DNA from: Paramarasmius palmivorus
Taxonomy: Eukaryota; Basidiomycota; Agaricomycetes; Agaricales; Marasmiaceae
NCBI GenBank assembly: GCA_037176845.1
Contig: JAYKXP010000151.1
Span: 41,508-105,507 of the forward strand
Reading direction: 5' to 3'
DNA: 64,000 nucleotides
A model generated the notes under the pieces. The model searched no databases. It was not told the DNA's origin and saw nothing but the letters and a program-made list of their open reading frames with translations. Shown one piece after another: positions 34,040-45,725 of this stretch (position 1 is the stretch's first letter; each line of letters begins with the position of its first letter). A program made the translations under genes and the position numbers.

Positions 34040-34723
34040 GGAGACACGCTGCAACAGAATGGGAAAGTGTCCTACGATGATTCTTTGAGAAGTCAATAGC
34101 AAATAGCTGAGGTAAACCAGGTTCTCTTCATAAAGAGCATCAATGGAGAGTCAAGGAAATGAATCAGATCGCACCTTGTTTCGTAGGTGAATCCCGGTTC
34201 CCTTTAAGTGAATGTTTAGCAAAGGAGCAATGAAGAATCACTCTCGAGACTTACTTGATCCCTGAAACCCGTTGAAAGTCACGTTCCCAAGCTTTGTGAG
34301 CGTCTTCTCCTTCGTACATCATAGCAATGAGTTTCAAGTCCTTGTCTTTGCCTATAGTGACTGTACAGGTTATTACGCGAGTCTTCAGTCGTCCAACCAT
34401 TCGTCCACTGCGATAGCTGAGTTCAAGCTGTGAAAGGTCTTCGGTGGAAAGGGTCTCCAGCGGAATGATTTTTCCGAGTTTGATGTATTCGAACTGAAAA
34501 GCATTGATGAGCAGATTGACCGACTCGTTAAGCAGAATGTGTTCACCTCATCGTACATTGTACGCTTCACCAACTGCTGGCTATGGGAACAGCCGACGGT
34601 CATTGTTTCGATCTGGACATGATGTCCAACGACTTGACCACGGTAGGTGTTGTTCGTCTGATCTCGGCCAACGTCGTTGAAGGTTCCACCTTGTATATCT
34701 CGTGAGGTTATACCGTAGGGCAT
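34040..34723 (-). pseudogene. Paralogue of the 13003 gene, truncated
   Basis: Exon 1 (34723-34547, 59 codons) begins MPYGITSRDIQGGTFNDVGR and contains GRDQTNNTY. Exon 2 (34493-34255, 239 nt, same length as in the 13003 gene) encodes KLGKIIPLETLSTEDLSQLE and DAHKAWERDFQ. Exon 3 (from 34125) encodes KEPGLPQLFAIDFSKN, then loses similarity and the frame. The third intron is long (129 nt) for this genome and may include degraded sequence. No acidic C-terminal exons follow. It is probably a dead copy of an Agaricomycete-expanded family; CpG content is normal, unlike the copy at 12 kb. Confidence 0.6.
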
Positions 34724-37700
34724 GTCGAAGAAAGTATGGGAGGAGGAGGAATAGACAGGAAGGAGGACTCGATGGTAGTGGTTGAGGGCAAAGGGCAGGA
34801 TGCGGTGTGTAGAACATGAGGCAGAGTGCTGTAGGTTCTTATCTTCAGTGATAGTGGGCTTTGATAGGAGCAGACTTGCCTATCGTGGTTGGCAGGAGGA
34901 ACGAAACGAGGAGGTAGCGTGGTGCATCCTGTACATCGCAGAGGCTTGCCAGTCAGTCCAAGTGGTGCCGAAGTGTTCGGGTGGAGGCCGGTCATGTCCT
35001 TCTGGCGTTAGATGAGTGTTGGCAGCGTGTTTTGGGCATGTTGAGTGAGAGTAGATCTAGGATAGTAGCACCACAAAGTCCTGCAAAGATTGTTCGGTCA
35101 GTAAGACGTTGAGTGAACAATAGAAAACGCACCAAAGACGTTCCGTGGATGCAAAGCAACAGCCGTGCGATAACCACGTTTTGTTCGTTCCGGACAACTC
35201 GGGCGGTCCAGGTCTTCTTCCTTTCACCGTCCACGTCGGGCAGCGCTCCAACTCCAAACCACCGACTTGGCGAAAAAAAACGGATGGTATGAAGGAAACA
35301 AGCATCAAATACTTGAGGAAACCGCCCGTGTGCAATACAATCCGTCCAGGCACACCCAAACTTCCATCAAGTCATTCCCGTCGCAAGCAGCACTTTGGGG
35401 CTTCCAGTTCCCAGCCTTTACCATCTTTTATTCATGCCTATACCCCCAGATCCTTTGAATAACGCCCGGCTTTTAGTTAGCAATTGAACGCCTTTCCGGG
35501 GTAGAGACTGGCTAGTACCCCTTTTCACTCTCCCCACCATGATGTTTCTTCAACGACGCTTCGACATCGTTCTCCACCTTCCGAAGATCTCATAGTCCTT
35601 CTACCCCCTCTTATTATCGACCACCAGTTGGCTCGGTAGGTTGAAAAACTGAAATTGACCAGGTGTGTAGTACATACCTCTTCCCATCGTCATCCGGCGA
35701 ATCTCATTCTCTTTTTCTACAGGCTTTCATCCAAACTACCGCCAGCCAACACAAACTCTAAAAGACATGACCTGCCTCGCATGATACCCCTCACTGTCCG
35801 GGGAAAGACAGCCTCCAAGCACCGTCCTATCCTGCTACCCCGCACTCATACCCACTCCCGACCTACTACACCTTCCTCCATCGCACCTCCCTCCATATCT
35901 TCGTCTTCGATGCGACTCCTCAAACCCTTCATTCACCTCACCAAGCCACTCAAGCCGTGTTCATTGCGACGAACAGTCAGGCTCACCCCCGAACAAGAGT
36001 CCTATTCGCCTCTGCTCCCGTACGCTACACCCATTCCGCTGGAAATGAAGGTTTCTCCCCACTACACGGACAACGAGGAGATATCCAGAGGAAGTGATAT
36101 GGTCGAGGGTTGGAGCGTGTACGGAACGCCAGGGACAGAACACAGCAAGGAAAATCCAGACCTACCAATATCCTTGTTCTCTGGTCGTTTTACGCGTCAT
36201 TTACGCTCAGAACAACACATTACATTGGAGATGTCAATTATAGGGTACAGGTGGAAGATAACAAGGCTGTAGAACGGCGGGGTGTATACGGTTCTAAGCG
36301 AATGGTAAGCTCATATCCTCCGGATCAAAGGGACGTCGTTCATCTAACGAATTTACACCAGGTATCGTTTCTTTGGACATGACCACGACGGCAGGGACTG
36401 GAAGCTGAGGGTAGGCAGGGGGAGATGAAGTATTTGGGGTGGGGCAGGGGATATAGGCGGACGCGTCTCGTCCTTTTCCTCAACGCCCATTCAAACAATT
36501 TCTCTGATCCCCACAACTTCGGTCCATTATCCCAATCTCGCTGGGGCTAGCGTATACTCCGCATACCTGCGATACTTCGGCTGCGGTTGCTCTGTTAGCC
36601 TCGAGCTGGCAACCCGAACACACTACCCATGCAACCTCACCGGCCTCACCTCGTGGTGTATACCCCAATGGAACACGGCACCAGATCATCTAAAACCCAG
36701 GCATAGTTGTTAGGCGCGTCGACGCTCTTCAGTGCTCGATAGCTACGCGGGAAAAGGACTGGTCAGGGCTACACGGGCGTGTTTGGAAAATGGACGACGA
36801 AGAATATATAGTCATCTATCCATGCCTTGCGTATCCTCGTGATGTACCCAAGAGATGAGAGGAGAGCAAAGCGGCGGATATTAGCCAACGCCTGTGCCTC
36901 TTCTCTTGTTCCGCGGAAAAGAACGATACAGTGGGTCTACGATATTTTGTTCGTTCTTCGTGTTCTAAACTCTTTTTTGTTCTCCTTAGGCTTCGCTCAT
37001 CTCGGGGAATCACCTCGAAACTTTCAGTGACAAAGCCCGCTGCGCGAGGTCAAAATACATGACTGCAGTTGAAAAGAGAGGCTTTATGAGGAGCGCAGCT
37101 GTGCGGGGCTGAGATCAGCGTGTTGATCGTAAGCGGACATCGCAGTTCGAACACCTTTCTTCGCCTCTCTGCGTACTCAAACCCGTGCGCTGCAGGTTCT
37201 GCGTGACGCTCATCTCGTACAAGGTGTATCTTTCTGTTCTTCACTGCTACATACTCTGAAGGCTATGCTCTAGCTTCCTCCTGAATCCTTGCAGTGTGGA
37301 GGTGTACGTTTTAATTGGACTTTTGGTGTTGGTGCGTCCCATTATCGCTGTATTTCCTTCGATCCTAACATCGAGTTACCCATAGGCCGTCTCAGCGTCT
37401 CATCTTTGACCGGCATGGGATGGTGCACGTCGATATCTTCAGCCTAACATCAGCAAGAAAGCGTCTACCTGTCATGGGTCTTAATACGTCGTTTTCTGGA
37501 TCCTTCGCGTGCTCAGTTCAATCCGATATCCAGCAAAGCCTCAGCGGCATCGCAGGCGCAAATGACGTGTTCCCGATGAAGCATGTCAAACTTGTAGCTT
37601 TGAAATGGAGATGTCAGGCAGAGGCTTTCATTTTTTACTCGGGGAGCTGGTAAGTCCTGATCTTGCTCAACTTCATTCGCTTCTAATCTATACAATGCTA

Positions 37701-39480
37701 GCTTTCTCTTGAACGTCGACATAACTCACCCGAGCAGCTATACACACGGAGCTGGGACCATTGCGGCGGCCATGGACCTTCTCATGTACCTCCACCTTCA
37801 GTATGGCAATACGATTCGTCCCCATACCACATCGACCATACAAAAACGCCAATACAGCGGTTTGAACGCGTTACCTTCAAGATTCCCTGTAAGCTTCTCT
37901 TATGTACCTCTTTCTTCGCGTTTCTGATATCGTTCGGCTTGAAGCTCAACCGATCGCTGCAAGGGACTGCTCATCGCCAATCCACGGCTAGCCCGAGATC
38001 TCAACGAGTTCGGCGCTGGTGGTGTTTGGAAAATCTCACATTCGAGCTTTTCTATGCGACAAAGGATACGTGAAGGTACGTTCTTCAGAATATGGAAGTA
38101 CTTTGAAGCCTGACGTTACCATGTCACCATACAGCTCTCCAAGAGAATATTTCCTGTTCCGCTGCCAAACCAACGAGCCACGGAGATTACAGGGCGTCTC
38201 ATTACAGTCAGTACTACAGCTAAATAATCTTGTACCGTTATACAAGATCTACCACAATTTCACATAGGTCAATCTTATCTTCAACGGTGACTGTGCGTAT
38301 GGACGAGCGTCGAATGGTCGAGTCCTACGCTCGACTCTGTTTGGCGTGTGGGATCTGCGAGATACGTTGATCTTGACAGGTTCACGATTGCATTTTGACC
38401 AGGACTGCATACGAAGAAGATAAGTTTAGAACTACATAATCACACTCTGGATGGCACGTACCGCCAATATGCGGCATCCAGCACGCTCCCCGGTGAGAAT
38501 CAAAGCAACTGAAGGTTCAGATACCGAGATGTTCTTTGGGCTGGATGAGTTGCAGCACGTTTCGATTTTGGAGCGTGCAGGGCCTGTGTAGGATCGGGTA
38601 CTGGTATTTATGGGCCAGGCTGGGAAATTATAGTTAGAGTCTGGTTTGAGATGTCGGACTCGACGCACCGGATAGAAGTTTCACAAAGCTCGACGGGTCG
38701 CGAGTATCGCAGGTGCATAGCAAGCGGTCGAATGAGCAGTCGAGAGAACGGGAAACGGACAATAGCGCAGGATATACACCGGGAAGTCCGAGGCGATCGC
38801 AGCACGCTATACTGTGAGCCAAGCCGAGTAATAGAGTGACCGCGGATAATTCCTATGAGCGATGTTGAGGGTATATAATGCGGTCTAATGATGCACAGGT
38901 GTCAGGATCCTATTGGAAGTGTAAAGAGTAAAGGAGAAGTACCAGTGCATATTCGACAAGCCTAAAAAATGCTGTATACTCCTCAGATCCAACATGTACA
39001 GCCGATTATGGTTTGAGTTCGTAGTCCATAGCTTCTGAATCTCTGTTCAAAGAGGAAGAGACGCGTGAGATGGTGAAGGTTGGTGAGAAAGAGAGACGCG
39101 TACAACTTCGGGACCGCTTTCTCTTCAACGTCCACTACGTCGTCCAAGCCAGCCCTTCCGACACACCCTACAGCACGGACAGCACAATTTCATCTGATCG
39201 ACCTTGCCAACATGATTAGAAACACGATAAAATAATGACGAAGGCACAACATCCCAGGGCTTGAAGACCTCAACGCCTCGACATCGTTCTCCACCCTACA
39301 AACAAGGATATCGTGCTACTTCTCTATATACTATGATTATCAGTCACTCGTTGGTCAAATGAGTTGAAAATCAAAGCAAATTACACAGGTGTGTGGTACT
39401 CGCTTCCCCTTGTCATCTGGTGAATCTCATTCTAGACCTCCTCTCCCCATAGTTCACATCCAAACGATTTCCATCTCAGG
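34724..39480. repeat. Long direct duplication, block 2 (pairs with 13004-17750)
   Basis: Collinear with block 1 at an offset of about 21.8 kb. Near 36110-36300 one frame remains open for 90 codons and contains DVNYRVQVEDNKAVERRGVY, matching the recoverable frame of block 1 (VNYRAQAEDNAALEGHGVY). Elsewhere frames are broken. A TATA-like gtatataatg lies at 38871 and its counterpart at 17154. No functional gene is proposed. Confidence 0.75.
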
Positions 39481-41739
39481 CGGGGTAGAGTCTGGCTAGT
39501 AATACAGTGCGTCATATTCTTTCCTCTTCTACTCCTGACACTGAGCCGGCAACAGAATCACGCGAAGCCTCCACAGAAATATACTAGGCATCTATACAAC
39601 GAACAATTTTATCGATAATCATGGTTTCAGGCTGAGATTTCAGAGTGTTCCTTTATTTCTTCCTCGTCTCTGTTAGTCGGTGAGCCTCGATGTTGCTGAA
39701 AATTTTACCTGTCACTCATCTCTAACATCACAGGTTTCGTTGTTATCCCGATACAGCCTAGGGCAGTACGTTTCTCTGGAAGGCGTCGAACTGGATCGGA
39801 TGGCATTGGTTGAGGTTACCTACATATCAGTCGTCGTCCATTCGTACCCTCGTTCCATCCAACCCAGAAGAGCATTGATCAGCAGGGTTTTCATACAACG
39901 CCCATTCATCAACGCCGACGCAAACTATGGACCACGAATCTAGAACGCGTATAACCGAGAGCTATCGCTGAGAATGATGCAAGGGGCTTGCAATTGGACT
40001 TTTGACCTTGAAACATTCTGTGAGTCTTCTACTCTCCTCGACTATGCCTTTCTGACATTGTTCACGGCAGGATCTGTTCACCTTGTGTTACACACACGAC
40101 GACCATCGATTCACAAGGCAAGAATATCACGTATGCCTCATCCTTTTCTCGGAGGAACGTTTAACTGAAAGGGTTATTACTAGGTGCTGCTCTGAGGTGA
40201 CTGTAATTGCTGGGTCAGACGAAGGGGAACAGTATTCGAAGGTGGAGAATACCTTGATGCTGTCGTTCAACATGCGACCCGGATGATGGGCGCACTGTAA
40301 AAGTTTTGAGAGGCTTCATTTGGCCTTGTACACCTGGGTATCGACTAACATATAAAGCCAGAGAATCCCGTTGTGGTGCACGCCGTGTGAGCATGTTGAG
40401 CCGAACAAGGCCAGCGTGTCACATCGCGGCTCTCTACTCTCTTCCGCGACCATCGGTCCTTCGAGGAACTATCTCATAGAACAGATAGCCCTAGGTGCGT
40501 GATTTCTATGGCGTACTAGTCGTTCACTGAGACCATCGTTTTTATCCCAGACACCTCCTTCACAATAGAAGATACTCAATAAATCTGCAATCTCTGACGC
40601 TAGCGTTGGCATCGACCGATCCAGTCAATCCCTATTCCGCACTCACACACGCACCTTTCATGACATTCACGGGTCGTATTCCGTGTTCGCTACTCCCGTA
40701 CAGCGTTCCCAAATCCTAAGGCCTCGAGTCTCCGAGCACGCTTTCGGATCCGGCGTTATTGCCGTGCTCTGTTCATTCCTTCCCTGCTCTCGGCTCAAGG
40801 TTGCTCTCAGCGTCGAGGAAAGGGCGGTGTGGTATCGAGGATTCAAGATTGGAAAAATGGTTAGGCAGCGGGTTCACGGAGTTGGTGGTAACAAGATTGC
40901 TTGGGAGATGTGCTGGACAGCTCAGACTGAGCAAGTTGCATCCTCAAACATCCATGACCTGTCTTCTTCTCCCTTACCCACATCTTCCGTCTACCACTCA
41001 CCGAGGCTCATGCCCCCATCTGGATTCGCCAACGAACGGATACTCCTAGGTGTCATCCACACTCGTCGATGTTACTATTGCATTCGAGAAAGATTCCCGG
41101 CGGACTCAATGTCGAAATACGAGAAGTGAGCCTTCTCTCCTGCCTACTATATCTCATCTTTCTCATATCCGCTTCAGGCTCTATTCCTCGCGTGTATTCC
41201 GGAGGCTAGATCGGCACCCTGTCTTTACAAGACGTAATGTGCAGCATCGCGAGGATAGGTGCGTGTTGGTGTCTTGTCTTGTCCTAGTCAACTTCTGATA
41301 CATTTTGCGTTATTTTACAGGCTTTTTCGTCGTACACACGTTGAAGGAAAGTGCGGCGGCATTCAGAGCTCTTGTCGGTGTTGTCTTTTGGCAACTTCGG
41401 ATGCTAGCATGCAATCGAGCTCAGAGGAAACAAAAGGAAACGTTGTCGTCAGAAAGGCATTGGTTGGAAAGGGAGACGGTGTATCGTCGAGAGCATGATC
41501 GCCCTGAGCGCTAGACTCGATTTAGGGCAGCTGTAAGAGGTGGAATTGGCATGGGATTGGAGGAACTGTCTCATTGTGATCTTTTTACTTTGTACCTTGC
41601 TCTATCATTTACACCTCTGGTATCTTCGTGTAGCGTAGCTTGAAATACAAAGGTCTATATAACTGTACTATCTTTCTGTATGTAAAAGTGTCGAAAGAAC
41701 GATCGTGCGCGTCGTCGAGTTGAGCGCGCTCAACGGGGC
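39481..41739. other. No gene I can support
   Basis: The longest frame is 148 codons (40683-41129, plus). It has no recognisable motif and no similar frame elsewhere in the window. Several overlapping frames on the same strand at 41050-41514 look like chance. Codon pattern does not favour any frame. Confidence 0.4.
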
Positions 41740-43350
41740 TCACTTTTCACTCTCACCACTATGGTCTCTTCAACGATGCCTCAACGTCATTCTCCCTCCT
41801 CCCAAGATCTCGTAGTATTCCTCTATCCTCTGAATATCGAGTGTCCGTTGGGTCAGTAGTTTGAAAAAGAAAAAATGAAATGAGCAGGTGTGTAGTAAAC
41901 TTTTCCCCTTGTCATCCAGCGAATCTCATCCTTCTTTCCATAGTCTTTTATCCATAAAACGACCAGCCAGCACAAGTTCCAAACGAAATTTATTACCTAG
42001 CACGACACCCCTCACTATCGAAGAAGCTCAGGTGGAAGAAGTTCTTCAGCTTCAAGTACCATCCTATCTTGCACTCATACCCACACCCGACCTACTACAC
42101 CCCCGGGCCCTCCATTACACCTCCCTCCATACCTTCGTCCTCGAAGCGACTCCTCAAACCCTTCATTAACCTCACCAAGCCACTCAAACCGTATTCATTG
42201 CGACAAACGGTGACGCTCGCGCTCTCGAACGAGTCTTGTCCGGCTCTACTCCCGTACGCTACGTCCACTCCTGGAAATGAAGGGTTTTCGCCCTTTGTAT
42301 GGACCATGAGGAGATTCCCCGAGAAAGGAACATCGTCGGGGGTCAGAGCGTGTACGGAAAGGCTGGGGAGAGGACGCAGCAAGGAAAGTCCGGGCATCCT
42401 CGTTCCCTGGTCGTTTTACGCGTCATTCACACTCAGAGAAACCATAGCATTGGAGACGTCGATTTCAGAGTACATGTATAGGATAAGAAGGCAGTAAAGG
42501 GCGGGGTGTATATGATTTTAAACGAATGGTAAGTGCATATTCTCCAGGTCAAAGGAAGGTCGTTCACATAACAAATTAGGATCAGGCGTAGTTTCGTTGA
42601 ATACGACTACGACGATAGGACTTGGAAGGAGCGAAGGTAGTGGAAAGGAGTGGTATCTGGGGTGGGGCAGGGGATATAGCAGGGACATAGGCATGCGCAG
42701 ACGCGTCTCGTTCCTTTTTTCAACGCCGATTCAAACAAGTTCCTTGGTTTCCACTACTTCGATCCATCACCCCAACCTCGCAGAGCTAGGGTATTCTCTG
42801 CATACTTGCCTTCCGCGATACTAGGACCGCGGTGGTTCTATGAGCCTGCGCTACCTCCTCTTCGAAGTCTGGCAACCTGTACACGCTTGGCACTCAACCC
42901 CGCTTCGTGGCGTATACACCCAATTGCGCTCAACACCAAATCACCTGAAATCAAGGCATGGTCAACGTTAGGCGGTCAACATCCTTCGATGCTTGATAGC
43001 TACACGGGAGAAGGACTAGTCAGGGCTGCAGGGCGTGTTTGGCAAAAAATGAAAGACGAAGAATATGTGGTCACCTACCATGGTCAGAGCCGAACACGTC
43101 TCCAAAGCTTGCCATACGTATCCTCGGGATGGAGTAGACATCGTGCAGACATGTATCCAAGAGATGAGAGGAGAAGAAGGCGGCGGATATCAGCCAACGC
43201 CTGTGAGTTGACCGAGGCGTTCTACGGGAACTCTAGGATTGAGGGAGCTCGGGTCGCTGTAGTGAATAGCATCGGGGAAGGGATGGATGTTGTACGCTGG
43301 TGTTTTCGTTTATCGTTGGAGTTTGCGCTACAGATGGATGATCGGTGTTG
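41740..43350 (+). repeat. Third large copy of the decayed repeat family
   Basis: Runs in the same order as 13680-15060 and 35530-36900, including the ctcgaacgagtcttgtccg block (42227 / 14131) and the atccaagagatgagagga block near 43156. At its right end a 181-codon frame (42806-43351) contains MYPRDERRRRRRISANA, the equivalent of YPRDERRAKQRILANA near 15000. It continues NSRIEGARVAVVNSIGEG to a stop. This tail may be the best-preserved end of the ancestral gene; its function is unknown. Confidence 0.6.
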
Positions 43351-45176
43351 ACGTCCATAATATTTTTGTTTTGTACGCGTATATTCCAGCTCCTAGACCT
43401 TGACTGCCGTAGACTACTGAGTAAATAAAAGAGATTTCTATTTTATTGGCGGAGGAACAAGTTAACTGAAGGTGCAATGAGACGCGACGCGGCTATCGCT
43501 CTTTGCCTTCTTCCACATCCATCATACCACGACTCGGGCTCTTCAACATGATAGGTATGCAGGCATCTATTCATTCTGACCATTCACTACAGCTAAGAAT
43601 AATTTTCGTCTCCAGCTTCCTAGTCCAATCGTACACACGCTAACCAGGAACATGGACAAACACAAAGGCAAACCAGCGACTCAAAGCCTTTCGTCATGCC
43701 CCTACTTTTGACTTTCCAACGCCATGTTTTATCGACATGGATACCTTCTCAGGCCTCAGGACTTGCCTACAGAATTTACTGATTCCTCTGCCTTCCACGC
43801 TCGCGTTCAACCACTCTGCATCCCCGACTCAACCATTCCTATCCATTCCCCTGCTCAACTACCACACTATCCGCCTTCAACCGTACGCTTAGAGCCCTAG
43901 CGTCATCGTCTCCACCCAATAACACTATTCTACCTCAAAACTTCAAGGTTGAGCACACGCATCAGCACCCTTTCCGCAGCCTATATCAACACTCGCAATC
44001 GTATCCGCTCGGAGCCAAACCCAGAACTTGAATACTGTTTTCCTCGCTCCGAGTTCAAAGGCGGTATTACAAGAGATGCATCCGGTGGTTTCAAGAGGCA
44101 GGAGGAGAGGAGACAAAGCGAACGCTGCGCAAGCAGCGAGATACATCGTTTCCAGGACCTGTAGGGGACTGGTTTAGTTGGTTGGGTTCTCAGGTCGGCA
44201 CGACTAGGTATCCTCGAATCGGGAAAGTGCATATGAAGCCCGTGTTATACCAATTATCAACCTACGACTCTGAACATCGTTCTTCGCATCATTTCACCTT
44301 GCGCTTCTATTTTGCCCCCATTCTCTCCCCGGCTCGACGTGTTCATCGCCTTGTGCAGGGCAGACGAAGACACCCAAGCACACTAGAATACGCTGGCTAT
44401 ACAGATCCTGAATACTTGGGTTTTGATTGCCCAGTATCGCGAGCGGCGACAGCAGCTGACACCTCAGTATCCCTGTCGTTCGTCCACGCCGGCTCTACAA
44501 GGACAAGGCCGAAGTCAGAGAGTAAACTATCTCTGCGCACTCTCGCACGGTTATAGGTACGTGGGCTACGTTTTTACCGTTGTATGAAGTACTTACGGTA
44601 CCGTTCTTAGATCTCAGCCTCTATGCCTAGACCCGTAGACTCACAGGTGCATTCGAGGCGGTACAGGGTGTACGATGGTCCAAGTACAGCTTCTCCGTCT
44701 AGCTCGGGATTCTCTTGGATACATGCACCCCAACATCATCATGAAATCCAACACATCCTTGGCTTGGTATGCCGTTGCTCGTGAAGGACAACTGTGGCTG
44801 TCCAATAGACAAATTGTCATCGAGAAGAGCTCGAAGCTTTCCTGCTCATTGTTCTGGTAGGTCTCACTCTACGTTGTTCCTGTGTACTAGGTGCTCACTC
44901 AATTCCTAGATCGTTTACCAAGAAACGCTTCTATATACGCCTATTGCAATCGAGATGACAGAAAAATACCCTTTGCTTATATCAGACTTGGGGTATCGCG
45001 GTATGTTTGTCTCACACAATCCGGCAAGGGAACGTTGGCTAACAAGGTTCTTAGATAGCGCTCCTACATTCATCGTAATGCCAAGGTTCAACGTTTAACG
45101 ATTGGAAACCGTCATCAAAGGCCTCGTCACCATTCCAGGAGCGATTTCCGTGTTGACTTTCGTATTCGATCCCAGG
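43351..45176. other. Flank of the retrotransposon, no gene recognised
   Basis: A 124-codon plus frame (44182-44556) and shorter ones occur but show no known motif. This flank and the sequence from 58309 on were contiguous before the retrotransposon inserted. Confidence 0.4.
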
Positions 45177-45181
45177 TCTTC
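45177..45181. repeat. Target-site duplication of the gypsy element, left
   Basis: tcttc, repeated at 58309-58313 immediately after the right LTR. Confidence 0.85.
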
Positions 45182-45411
45182 TGTAAACCTGCCTCCGGCG
45201 TTTACTGACAGTTCGGACGTTTCCGATGTATGCTCTTATTTACACCTATAGATACATATATACGTACATCCGTTTGTAGCTTCTTTACCTTTTACTTTCA
45301 CCTTCCTGAATATATCGTGGTTCACTGTATATTCGTTCGGTCTCCTTCGTTCTCTCTCTCTCGCCCTCTCTCTGTCTCTCCAGTGTTCCTGTCTACTACG
45401 ACAGGCTTCCA
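45182..45411 (+). repeat. 5' LTR, 230 bp
   Basis: Starts tgtaaacctgcctccggcg and ends gacaggcttcca. It contains a TATA-like tatagatacatatatacg (about 45247) and a pyrimidine-rich tctctctctc stretch near its 3' end. Matches 58079-58308 over its whole length. Confidence 0.95.
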
Positions 45412-45725
45412 CTTTTTTTTACAGTTTCTTCTCGCTCACCGCAAGGTGACGAGCACTTTATATTCTTGATCAAGCCATCGCATAGACATCAGACAGTAAG
45501 TTCAACATTTTATAGACGTTCATTCATCTCGCCTTTACTCTCGTCGCGTATTCACTACGACCTTTTCGAAATCTCGTTACGCGAGACACGTGTCGCATAT
45601 AATCGCGTACGTCGACAATCGACACGCATAAAGCTTCCTTTTTCTCTTTTCTGTCACTCGCCTGTATCGAAGAGATACAGTTCACGCCCCTGCCCGCCCT
45701 TTTGCCCTGCCTACGCACATAAAGA

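Noticed and set aside
40683..41129. 148-codon plus-strand frame
   Set aside because: No motif, no conserved copy in the window, and overlapped by other frames of similar length.
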